From contig JAUPFP010000024.1 in assembly GCA_036925085.1 (NCBI GenBank), positions 1,274,001-1,338,000 on the forward strand: 64,000 nucleotides of DNA, given 5' to 3'. The notes under the pieces are model-generated. The model ran no database searches, was not told the DNA's origin, and saw nothing but the letters and a program-made list of their open reading frames with translations. Each line of letters begins with the position of its first letter. Positions within the stretch are counted from its first letter, which is position 1. Below are positions 23,628 through 33,131 of the stretch, piece by piece. The translations under genes and the position numbers were made by a program. Origin of the DNA: Brachycybe producta (lineage: Eukaryota > Arthropoda > Diplopoda > Playtdesmida > Andrognathidae).

Positions 23628-25603
23628 TCGTCTTTTCAAAAAGACGAATTCACATTTTTTTTAAAAAAAATATATATATTTTAAATTTGACTATATTTTG
23701 AATAATTTTGACATTTTAAATTTTAAAACATCTCCTTGAATTCTGGTTATTTTCTCATTCAGAAGCATATAATTAAGAAGAAATGTTGAAAGTATTTTAG
23801 AAACTAGAAAGGGAGGAGACCAATCACTTCAGGATAGTTTCATGTTGATATCTTTCAAAATAAACTTTTTATTTTAGTTTCAAAATATTTGCAATTTTTT
23901 GTCTAATGAAAATAGCTTAGTTTGAACGATATCAACGTGAAAATGTCATTATTAAAGGGATGAAGCTAACAGGCAGTTAGAAATAGGTCAGAACTTCAGT
24001 TGGCTCCGCCCTTGTTATGACGACCGGCAACTTCTAATTGGCTGGTTATGAAGTCTGACATCACATGCTCCGTCCTTTTCAACGTCAGACTACATAACCA
24101 GCCAATTAGAAGTTGCCAGTCGTCATAACAAGGGCGGAGCCCCAACTGAAGTTCTGACCTATTTCTAACTGCCTGTATGAAGGCTACCCTTCTAGTTTCT
24201 AACACACTTTCTAACCATATATTTTCTCTTCTGAAACTGAAAAAAAAATAACCAAAACTCTAAAAATCAATGAAAATTGAGTTGGAAAAAAGGGGAATTT
24301 TATGCAAATTTCTAATCTGAAATTTGTTGTCTTAAGAATTTATTAAAATTGCAATTGTGAAGTTATACACAATTCATTAAATATGAATTATGAAATTTAA
24401 TTTTTCAGAATCTGTCATTGCGAATCGGAACCGGATTCTCCTCTCATCGCTCCTTGTATCTGTTCCGGAAGTCTACGTTATGTTCATCAGGCATGTCTTC
24501 AACAGTGGATCAAGAGTTCAAATACGAGGAAATGTGAACTCTGCAAATTTGAATTCATAATGCAGACAAAGATAAAACCTTTTAGTCAAGTAAATAAAAC
24601 TACATTAAAGTGGTTTTTTTTTTAAAAAAAACCAGTGTAAACGCCAATCTCGAACTCTTGATTATTCTGTTTTTTAAAGAGAAACATTGAAAGCGTTTTA
24701 GAAACTAGAAGGGTAGCTGTAGCACTTAAAAGAGTAATTTTCAAGTTGATATCTTTCAAAATGAACTTCTAAGTTTCTAACACACTTAGCTTTGTTGTTC
24801 TTTTGAAACTGAAATCAACCCAGAGTTCGAAACAAAAATCATTTGTTCGGGAAAACCGTTTTGATGTGATTTCTGATGTGAATTTTTTTCTTTTCTTTTG
24901 TCAGTGGGAGAAATTACAGATGAGTTCTGTAGAAAGGCGCAAAATATTCTGTTCTGTAACGTTTCATTTTGTAGCCATTACGTGTGTCGTTTGGTCGCTT
25001 TATGTTCTGATCGATCGAACTGCCGACGAAGTTCAAGCCGGACTTCTTGAATGGCCGTTCTGGACTAAACTCATAGTGGTTGCCATTGGTTTTTCAGGTG
25101 GACTAGTCGTTATGTATGTTCAGTGTAAACTATACGTGCAACTGTGTAGGCGTTGGAAGGCGTTCAATCGGATCATCTACGTTCAAAATGCGCCTCCGAA
25201 AGCAATTTCTGCCGCAGTACAAAACAATTCGAGTGCCACTTCGGCCGCGCATCATCCAAATTCAAACACGACGGTAAGCGTTTGTTTGGAACCGATGTCG
25301 ACTTCGATGACTTCAGCTAAGGGAGAGACTCATTCCATTATGGAAATGACTCCATCCGGTGCCACTGTCGCTTCTGCCGAGAAAAAACACGTGACGCTTT
25401 CTCTGTCTCCGGTTTCGTCTCCATCTTCCGACGTGCTGGTTTCTTCTTCTAAGGAACTTTCGATAATTTCTGATCCAGATGAAGACAGAATCAAGGAGGA
25501 TGTCGGAATGACTGCGACGACTGTCGTAACTATTCCCTCAGAAGATGATGATGATGTTACCGATGTAACATTGAGTAATGAACCAGTTCAAAGGTTAACA
25601 TGA
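18671..25603 (+). CDS. MARCH8: MARCH1/8-type membrane-associated RING-CH E3 ubiquitin ligase
   Basis: Transmembrane E3 ligase of endosomes and plasma membrane; the family ubiquitinates membrane proteins such as receptors. Exons: 18671-18724, 21075-21169, 24409-24589, 24905-25603, totalling 1029 bases (342 residues). The RING-CH domain spans exons 2-3: [16 protein letters not shown], then [20 protein letters not shown] and CELCKFEF, giving the C4HC3 pattern. The last exon holds two membrane segments (around [19 protein letters not shown] and [17 protein letters not shown]) and the family block [20 protein letters not shown]. The Ser/Thr-rich tail has no clear homology. The start at 18671 is the nearest ATG with a donor; other first exons may exist at 7468 or 13399. 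The introns are full of transposons. The symbol means MARCH1/8 class, not a strict ortholog. Confidence 0.92.
18748..18838 (+). repeat. LINE 3'-end fragment
   Basis: Contains atgtccctctgacatagg and tttggctgctagttgagta, matching the 3' tails at 12040-12160 and 21236-21320. It lies just after the first MARCH exon. Confidence 0.6.
18860..19110. repeat. Foldback repeat copy in MARCH intron 1
   Basis: Has gaaactagaaaggtagctca on the left and inverted sequence with gttacccattctacttcctt on the right. The centre holds the usual tatcttttaaaataagcttt block. Confidence 0.7.
19401..19707. mobile_element. hAT-like non-autonomous transposon with exact 8-bp duplication
   Basis: Inverted ends begin tagggctcggattttgatgc and pair for about 55 bases with the right end. 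Flanks are CTGATTAT on both sides (19393-19400, 19708-19715). End sequence and duplication length fit the hAT superfamily. The interior contains a second small inverted repeat (gaggctagatgtctgg and its partner). Confidence 0.88.
19763..20220. mobile_element. hAT-like non-autonomous transposon
   Basis: Ends are cagcggtcgccaacctttcg and the inverted ccggttggcgactgctg, the classic CAGNGGT...ACCNCTG style of hAT elements. Flanks GTCTATAA and GTCTAGAA differ by one base, so an 8-bp target site is likely. 458 bp with no transposase. Confidence 0.85.
21236..21320 (+). repeat. LINE 3'-end fragment
   Basis: Contains gtccctctgccataggtct and tttggcttctagcagagag, the same tail as at 12040-12160. It lies soon after MARCH exon 2. 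Confidence 0.6.
21714..21971. repeat. Inverted-repeat element with degenerate CCTAA-rich core
   Basis: Arms gattggattggaggctaaca and inverted tgttagcctccaatccaatc, 258 bp in all. Each arm carries a TGACGTCA palindrome. The core near 21822-21880 has several CCTAACCTAACC-like runs, reminiscent of a (TTAGG)n telomeric sequence but irregular. Confidence 0.7.
22575..22845. mobile_element. Chimeric CAGGC-type element
   Basis: The left end is acaggcagttagaaatcggg, as in the AATTAG subfamily. The right end reads gctgtctacagatgcctgt, as in the CATCTG subfamily seen at 9185. It therefore looks like a recombinant of two related inverted-repeat elements. Confidence 0.65.
22869..23080. mobile_element. 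CAGGC-type inverted-repeat element
   Basis: Starts aggcaattagaaaacgggat and ends ctaattgcctgt. A 23-base stretch beginning tgtctacttagtggactaga occurs both just before it (near 22845) and just after it (near 23088). Confidence 0.7.
23575..23624. repeat. GA microsatellite
   Basis: About 25 GA units in MARCH intron 2, likely polymorphic in length. Confidence 0.95.
23770..24230. repeat. Foldback repeat copy split by a transposon
   Basis: Left arm has ttagaaactagaaagggagg and right arm ggctacccttctagtttcta. It is interrupted at the TGAAGCTA of its own sequence by the element 23969-24177. Confidence 0.75.
23969..24177. mobile_element. CAGGC-type element inserted in a foldback repeat
   Basis: Starts acaggcagttagaaataggt and ends acctatttctaactgcctgt. 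The flank tgaagcta is repeated as tgaaggcta, an 8-bp target site with one indel. Almost perfectly palindromic from end to end. Confidence 0.8.
24610..24790. repeat. Truncated foldback repeat in the last MARCH intron
   Basis: Begins gtaaacgccaatctcgaact and continues ttgattattctgttttttaa and gaaactagaagggtagct, then jumps to a right-arm tail ending in ctaacacactt. It lies about 110 bases before the final exon. Confidence 0.65.
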
Positions 25604-26160
25604 GTTTAAATGTACATATGTTGAGGTTAAAAAAAAGTGTGAGCAAGTTTAACAAAAGAAAACTTGTCGGAATCGAAATTTTCCGCAAGTTTCTCTTTCT
25701 CTGTCTCTCTTGAAAGGAGAGCCGACGAGAAAGACAAATCCCCCTTAAATATTTGCATTCCATATCGTGGCGTTTTCGTGTTTATTGCGTCACCAGAAAT
25801 TGGATCCATATAGATTTTGCATAAATAATATATATATATAAAAATCAGATGTTATGGTATAAGATCGAAGCGCCATTTTTGTTGCTGCGACTGCTGCTGT
25901 TGTGTTCCTAATTATAACAATTTTATCAGCATTAATAATAAATGTTACAGTGTCTCCTTGTGTTTACGGTGTTCGTCTTTATCGAATACACCTTTTATTG
26001 GATAGCTTAAATGGGGAAAATGTGAATTTTACAGCCGATTCTATCAGAAGTTAAGTCGAAAATTAGTTGAAAGATCACAGTGTATGATGGCATTGATGAG
26101 CCGCAGTTAATCTTCGATTAAAATTTGATTGAATCAATCGGCTGTTAATTTGGTGTGAAC

Positions 26161-26544
26161 TAGGGATGACCAAAAATCACTGATGAATTGAATCTTAATT
26201 GGATGATTCGATTCTGGAAAAGTACTGATTTCGGAAAAGTACTCGAATGATTAATCGATACGATTCAATTCGATTTTTTTTTTTGAAAAATTAAAACAAC
26301 TGTTTTCTTCTATTTTTGTTGATAAGTAAGTCATACATTAGTACATTCTCGGTTTTCTACGATTTTTAAATCGCTTCAAATATTGCATTTTGTAAATCGA
26401 TCATGTTTTGTTTTCTCTTTGGGTTTTGAACCGAATCATTCAAGATTATTTGAAAGCCTTGAATTAATTTAATTTATACTGTTAATTGGAACCAAAAAAA
26501 ATTGATTTTCCGATTAATCTAATCGAAATAGTGGGACATCTCTA
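26161..26544. mobile_element. hAT-like non-autonomous transposon
   Basis: Ends tagggatgaccaaaaatca and inverted gtgggacatctcta. Flanks GTGTGAAC and GTGTGTAC match 7 of 8. The interior is rich in attcgatt/aatcgatt motifs, common in hAT subterminal regions. Confidence 0.75.
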
Positions 26545-27224
26545 GTGTGTACTGCCTAATTCGGACTGGAGTTGAACATTTGTTGTTTATAGATAGTCTG
26601 TATTATAGCATATTATAATGAAGTCGTATGCTAATAACGCCGTAAGAATAGTTTTTTTTTTCATATATTTTGTTTTGTATAATTTAATTTATTTATGTTT
26701 TCATAAGTAATCTGTGCACGACATCACAACTAAGCTTCAGCCCTGAAATACTTCAACAAATGATGCTGATAAACGTCTTTAAAAAGTAAATTTAAAACAG
26801 CCAAAATAAATATACTGCCATTTGATTAGAGAATTTTCAGCCAACAATTTCAAGGTGGTTGGTTACAAACCCAAAGACTTTAAAATGTTGGCTTAAGCTG
26901 TGTTTTTTTTTTTTAATTTTTGAAGTGTTTGCAACTTTTGCTGAGTACTTTCCTGTTGTTGCTAAATTCGAGTCCCACACATAATAAATGTTGGCATCAA
27001 GTCAAAGGCCAAGTTTCGAAGGGAGAAAAAAAGTAATATACTCTCTCTCTCTCTCTAGTTCGAACTGGTTAAATTCTTTTTTGTTTTAAAATTTAACAAA
27101 ATCTCTGATGATGAGCATTTTTTTTTAATTTTTCCAAACTATATACATAGAGGTAGCTTAACTCTTATGTTAGTTAAAAACGTTGTGGATGAGGAAGCTG
27201 TAATTGTTTTGAATTTTGATTAAT

Positions 27225-27720
27225 TTCTCTGCAAGCAGCTAAGAAAGCCTATAGCAGAGGGACTACTTAGTCTAAAAGCAAGCAGCATACAAATGCAATG
27301 TCAAAATAGACATTTATTCTATGCGATACCAATTTCTCCATTTGAATATAATAAGTTCAATTGCAGCATCATTATATATGCTTTGTTTAATAGCACCGGT
27401 ACATTTAAGAATTGAATATAGCCTCTCTTCAGGGTTATCTTCATATCTCTTACTTCTCCTTATTTTTTCGTATCTCTTTCGAAAGAGATCCTTGAATCTT
27501 TTTTTTTACAAGGCCAGTAACAATTGCAAATTTGCAATGTGTGTTTTGGTGCAGCTGAAATAATGCATTATCAGCAAAAAGAACCCCCCCCCCCATAATA
27601 CAAGTTTATTTTCATACATAAAATCCTTACCACCTTAGGAACAAATGACCAGTAATATGAATGAAAGTGCAAAAATCTTTCTAATTTTGTTAGAATGGTT
27701 ACTCCTTGGCTACTCCTGGG
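27225..27720 (-). repeat. LINE-related fragments, minus strand
   Basis: The block tctctgcaagcagctaagaa with cctatagcagagggac matches the LINE 3' tail seen at 12060. A second block at 27638 (taggaacaaatgaccagtaa) matches the reverse-transcriptase tail at 12300. The sequence between them is degraded. Confidence 0.55.
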
Positions 27721-28661
27721 TCTTAGCTACACTCAGCTGTGGCACACGATGCTCCATAGGTTGATAGCTCATAGTTGATCTACCTCTATGTATATCTTGA
27801 ATTTTACTCTTTTAATCTCTTCACTTTTATATAACCATTCAAAATTCTTAATATATATTTTTGATAACTATGTTGAAATCTTATTAACCTTGATTTTAAA
27901 TCCAGATTATTAAATTGTTCTTTCGACTGTTAACTTTCTTTTTTTTAATGCAACAATATATAGTTATTAAAAGTTTCGAAGGTGTTTACGTAATAATTGA
28001 AACCTATCAAATAGTTCTACATCACTGATAAACCCGCAGCACTTTCATTGCATTTCTGCATTTCTTTTGTGTAAATATATAATATTACGGTGTTGGTTGC
28101 AAAGTAGTCATATTAAAATTGGGATTGCGTTCAATTTTTAACCAGCTTAAATAAGTGTTATTGCTACATTTTTTTAAAGTTGTCACAATCCCTCCATTAA
28201 CTACCTCTTAATTTTCCAACAAAAAAAGTAAACAACTTTGTTATCCATTTTTTAAAATAATAAACGTTTTAAAAAATATGAAATGTTTCAAATAATAAAA
28301 ACGTAAAGGGACGTTTTCGAGATTTGCAAGTAAAAAAAAAAGACTGTTGTTGTAAGATTTAGTAAATGTTTTAAAATTGTACAGAAGTGGATGATGTAAA
28401 AGTATTTATGTAATTATTAACTAAAAATTAGGTGTTTATTGAAACTTAACTTGTTGAAACACTTTGAAATTGCTTTTTTGTATATTCTTGAGATTTTTTT
28501 TAAAAATAAGTTTTTGCTCAAAAGAAAGTATTAACAAAGGACAATTTAAGCTTCGATTAAGTTTTTTCTCTGTGATAAATAGTTAATGTGAATTTTTTTT
28601 TTTTTGGCAAAAACCTATTGTTTGAAAACACGTCACCATGTTGTACTTCATATAATAATTT

Positions 28662-28772
28662 GGTTATAGTTGATGTATTTTACAGTGCTGAAAACGTTAC
28701 AGAAAATGAGTGACGCAAGAAAAGCACCTTTTCTGTAACTTGTACAGCACTTCAAGATACAGGGATATAACC
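28662..28772. ncRNA. Candidate microRNA-precursor-like hairpin
   Basis: A 111-base imperfect hairpin. The paired blocks are ggttata/tataacc, tgtat/ataca, agtgctg/cagcact and ttacagaaaa/ttttctgtaa, separated by short internal loops, with a loop of about 22 bases. About 35 pairs per arm and evenly spaced mismatches resemble an animal pri-miRNA stem. A decayed inverted-repeat transposon is the main alternative. Strand is unknown. Confidence 0.3.
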
Positions 28773-29319
28773 AGAAATTAAACGGTAGTAAAGAAGATGA
28801 TAACTCAACTGCCGTTTTCACGATTTAATCAAAATGCAGTTAGCAATTACTTTTTTTTTTTTTGTTCTCACAATTGCTGCTTGTTTGAATGAAAATAATT
28901 ATATAATTTATTGTGACAGATGAGTTAAACTATCACTTGTTGATTATGATCTGTAACTGTAATTACCGCAAACGTAAACGAACAGCGCTTGTTCACATTG
29001 CATCGATTACAATTACTGTCATACATAATTTTTGTTGCAGGTGGAAGCGATAAATAAAATTTCAAATTTTAATTTCTGAGAAGGGAAATAACTCTTTGTT
29101 GAAAGAATTAAAGTAAAGTTAAGCTGTGGTTCAGTGTCACGTTCTTTTGTTTTCTTTATAAATAATATCTGGTATTATTATTTTTTTTTAAAGGTTATAG
29201 ACTTCGACACCAAAAACTGATTACTCGACAATCTTTGATCTCAAAAGGTCAGTTCACGTTCGTCATTCTTGAAGAAAAGAAAAACTTTTCATAAGTTTAA
29301 CTTTGTTAAGGTGTTTTAA

Positions 29320-29640
29320 GAGTAAATTTCTCTTTTAACTCTGATTATTATGTATTTCAGAAGCAAAATTAAGAGGAATTGGACTGCATTTTAGAAACTA
29401 GAAGGGTTAACTCTAATCATTGGTATTTTTATGTTGATTAGAATATAAGCTTTGTATGAAAATGACCCTACTTTAAGCAGACGATATTTTTAAATTTAAA
29501 CTATAATTTTGAAAAAAAATATCAAGATGAAAATACCCTAAACTGATTGAACTGCCCTTTCTAGTTTCTTAAATACTTTTTAGTTTCTCTTAATTTTGGT
29601 TCTGAAAGAGTAATAATCAGATTTCAAAAATCAGTTGTTC
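29320..29640. repeat. Foldback repeat copy
   Basis: Left arm ttttagaaactagaagggtt and right arm ctgccctttctagtttctta. It lies just beyond the 3' end of the fucosyltransferase gene. Confidence 0.7.
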
Positions 29641-29825
29641 ATAAACTGCAATATAAACTATTGTATAACAAATAATTACAAACAAACAATTTTATTTCAA
29701 TATTTTGCATGTCAAATCACCAAATCACCCTTCTAGATTCTTTACATTATATAAAAAATAGACTTTAGTTTCCAATTGCACCCGTATTTTGTAATATATT
29801 TATTAAATTTCTGATTGGAAATAAT

Positions 29826-31354
29826 TTAAAGTTCATCTTTTTCAATGTTTGTCGTATAAAAATGGATCCTGTTGGAATTCGTTTCTTTATTAGCAATCAT
29901 CAGATGTAATGCGATCGAAATATCGAGTCCGTACCAATATATATCGATCCACTCCATTAGATTTGACCTGCAAGAGAACAAAGAAAGTACAATTTAAAAG
30001 TCTAACAAAAAATAATACTCATTTTCATTAATATTAACGTGTCTCTTGATTTCATGTTAGAGTCCGAAACTGAAAGTTCTGGAGGAGGACATCCCATGTG
30101 ACTGTTGTTTGCAACGTGAATCATATCTGTGCCATCTTTGGTGGTTTTCATCTTCCTTTGCATTTCTAACATTTTATCGCATACAAAACACTCGAATCCA
30201 CGAACAAAATCAATTTTATGATCGTCGTGGACACCGAAAGGCCTCGAACCGATGTGTTTGACAAGATTATCGTTCAAAACATCACGTTCGGTCTTGAAAC
30301 GCAAGTATCCTAAGTACGCTTCATTGTCGGCATCGATTCGCATCACGTAATCGGCTAGTTCTTTTGGAGTAGAGAAATCGTCGACGACGACGATCGAAGA
30401 TTTCGGCACCCAGTCGCGAACCGAAGGAGAACCGCGATAGATCGGAACCGAACCTACGTGTAAAGCTCGAAACAACTTTTCAGTCATATAATCATTGCAG
30501 ATTGCGTTTTCAAAAGCCAAGTGAAACTTATACTTCGAAATGAAATCATAAAATGCCTCATCTTCAAACTTTTCCGTTGTGTTCAGTCCATTGGGTAGAT
30601 CTCTGTTACGAAGGCAATCGCCAAATGAATCGATTCGAACGTGCCGAGATAATTCGGCGATGTAACGATCTCGATCCGAGGATACGTCGCAGTGAGACTG
30701 AACGTACAGGATCGGAGCAGTTCCGTTCAAACGTAATTGGTTCTTTATACTAAGAGGAACCGGTCGTCGTTCCGTGAGATGCTCTAGATCAGGTAAAAAC
30801 AATGTAATCAACGGATAATCGGAGTATCGACTGAAAGTAGCTGTCAAGTTAAAGAGTTTTATCATCGGTTCGTGCGAGAACACGTAATTGTTCATCGGCG
30901 ATTCCTCGTGTAAAAGTGCCCAAAGAATATGACGTTTATTGGAATTCCTAGAGAAGAGTGGTAAATCCTCGACTTCGACATCAGTTCCGTAAAACATAAA
31001 CGTTGCAAATGAATCTTCCTCCAAGTTAAACAACTATATATGCATAGAAAATACATAATTAATTAATTATACTTTTGTCTAATATGATTTTTATGAATGA
31101 ACTTTTCTCGATTTGGTCGTGACACATTTTCCAGTCTCACAAGAAAAAATTATTCGATCGTCTGATTCCCAATGTGGAAATAATCTTCCCGTCCACCAAA
31201 TTATAAGAGGAAGCTGAGAAGAACTTAAGTTATTTCTTTCATTCAGAAGAGATTCAGACAATTGTTGCATGAAAACTAATAGAAATAGACGAACCCTCAT
31301 CATAGAAAGAATCATATTAAACTTAATTTCATCATCGTTTTCTTGTTTAAACAA
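29826..31354 (-). CDS. FUT11: FUT10/FUT11-type fucosyltransferase, with a frame break near the 3' end
   Basis: GT10-family fucosyltransferase; the vertebrate relatives act in the early secretory pathway. Exons on the minus strand: 31354-31103, 31033-30019, 29967-29826. The N-terminus has a short cytoplasmic part and a signal anchor (MMRVRLFLLVFMQQL). The catalytic region has WALLHEESPMNNY, LFNLTATFSRYSDYPL and the GT10 core KFHLAFENAICNDYMTEKLF with SVPIYRGSPSVRDWVP. The C-terminal Cys motif GFECFVCD is present. The last 45 residues (ending EKDEL) match the family tail only in a frame one base off from the exon-2 frame. Summed exons give 1409 bases, one short of a multiple of three. As written, the exon-2 frame would stop soon after the splice. 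This could be an assembly error or a real lesion. FUT10 versus FUT11 is not resolved. Confidence 0.88.
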
Positions 31355-32336
31355 TTAGAATTATCCCGCCCTTAAATAAAAAAAAACGGGAAGCAAAAAC
31401 TGGATTGACAAAAACACGTTTTATTTCCCCAGTCGCTAATTAATTTTCGCTTTTCTCGTAGTCACTAACAAAAAAAAAACATGGCCACGCGAAAAGCACA
31501 TGGCCAAAGTTTCAAGTTTATCCTTCCACGATATTTTGTTTTTGAATGTTACGTCATATTAGTGATGCAATTTTAAGCGAGCGTTTGGTTTGTACTAATA
31601 TGGTTTCTTCTATCTGAACTTCATGTGATGGACGCCATATTCGTTCATCCCATGACTCGTATTTTTATTGCTTACATACATAGCTTCAAACGTAACCATG
31701 GTTATATAGGTTAGTACCCTTTTTGTTTTTATGTAATTTAAATTACATAGAAAGTGCATGTTTATTTTTGAGACGTTGGAAGATAGAGCTAAATAGCGCC
31801 CCTAGTGGCAGATTAGTGTGGTAACAGCCTCACATAGATAGTGTCTTTAGTCCTCACAGCAGTTTCTTATGAGTGACGTCATGCAGCACCAAATTTAAAA
31901 CTAAAAGGCACCAATACACAAGTTACATTCATAACTTCCTAAGGAACATTCCTAAGGAAGGCTTCGTACTAGGATCATGACATCGTACTTCTCTTCAGTT
32001 ATGGGTGAGCACAGAGGGGGAAAAAGCGGGAATAAACGGCCGTGTTTGCAAGACAATATTTTTAATTTAATTTATACCTCTGGGGGGGGGGGGTGACAAC
32101 TCACATTTGGCCTACAGTAAAAATTAACCTTAAAACTGGCACTGGCGCTAATTATTTAGATTAGACGTTTAGACGAAAAGTCACGTTTTAGCCGAATAAT
32201 CATCGAGAACAACCGTCTTTGTTGCGAAATTATGGCATCGACATGGTCTTTCAGACAAAAAACGCGGAAATCCATTTTTGGACATAAAAATTATTACATA
32301 ATTAACTAATAATTCAATTTTATATTTTTTTTAAAT

Positions 32337-32440
32337 AGTAATTTCATTTTTACATAATTAAGTAATAATTTCATTTGTGCATAATTAAATAATAATTTCA
32401 TTTGTGCATAATTAAATAATTTCATTTGTTCCTAATTAAA
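32337..32440. repeat. AT-rich tandem repeat
   Basis: Three to four imperfect copies of a roughly 28-base unit containing aatttcatttgtgcataatt. Confidence 0.75.
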
Positions 32441-32779
32441 TATTAATCATTAATTAAATTATAATTTTGTATTTTTTTTTGTTAAGTAAGTCTCAAAACG
32501 GTTATATTTTTAGGTTCACCAATAATACAAATAATACATAGTAGAATAGTGAAATACATAATTATTATAAAAATTTTAATTAGGCCAAACAAGTTGATTT
32601 CCGGTCAGTTTTTTTTTTTTTACAATATAAAATTCAGTCAATAGATGGCAACATAAAATTCGTTGACGTCATCAGATAGTGATGCGTTATTACATTTTTA
32701 ATCAATAGGTGGCACTGTATTTAAATTTCTAAATATTTTAATCATTTTTTTTTAGATCGTGAGGCTTTTCATTGAGTAA

Positions 32780-33000
32780 CATGAGAAACGAATCGCTCGG
32801 AGTAATCAGTTTCAAATCTAAATACTCCTTTTAAAGCATGCGCAGTAGTTACTACTTGTTTTCCGGTCTCGGTTACGTGGCAGTGATGATGCGCCTCTCG
32901 AGTAAACGAAAATAATTGCAATTATTTCCATAACATTAAACGAAACGAAGTCGTTTTTCTCGTGGAAGCGAAACATAAGGTGTTTAATTAGAAGTACAAC
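32780..33000 (+). promoter_or_regulatory. Likely promoter of the Sec24 gene
   Basis: A GC-richer stretch just upstream of the Sec24 start with agcatgcgcag (NRF1-like) at about 32838 and ttccgg (ETS-like) at about 32861. The short distance to the ATG supports a core promoter. Motif evidence only. Confidence 0.35.
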
Positions 33001-33131
33001 GTTCTAATCTTGATTAAAAGAGGTAAATTGAGTTAACATTTATGTCTAAAGTGGTTCAATACGGTTAAAATTCATGGAAGAGAATCGACGTTTGTTTTGT
33101 TTTCTAGCCGCTTACATATATTTCTTCAAGA

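Larger units (their letters stand above)
25604..29825. other. Intergenic region between convergent MARCH and fucosyltransferase genes
   Basis: Contains the 3' UTR of the MARCH gene, a hAT-like element (26161-26544), LINE scraps (27225-27720), a CT run near 27040, a miRNA-like hairpin (28662-28772) and a foldback repeat (29320-29640). Short open frames near 27321 lack support. Confidence 0.5.
31355..33131. other. Divergent intergenic region between fucosyltransferase and Sec24
   Basis: Holds the 5' flanks of both genes, a G-run near 32084, AT-rich tandem repeats (32337-32440), and a promoter-like segment at 32780-33000. No coding exon was found. Confidence 0.5.

Noticed and set aside
30553-30753. 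Plus-strand open frame inside the fucosyltransferase exon
   Set aside because: It is antisense to a conserved catalytic exon and has no independent support.
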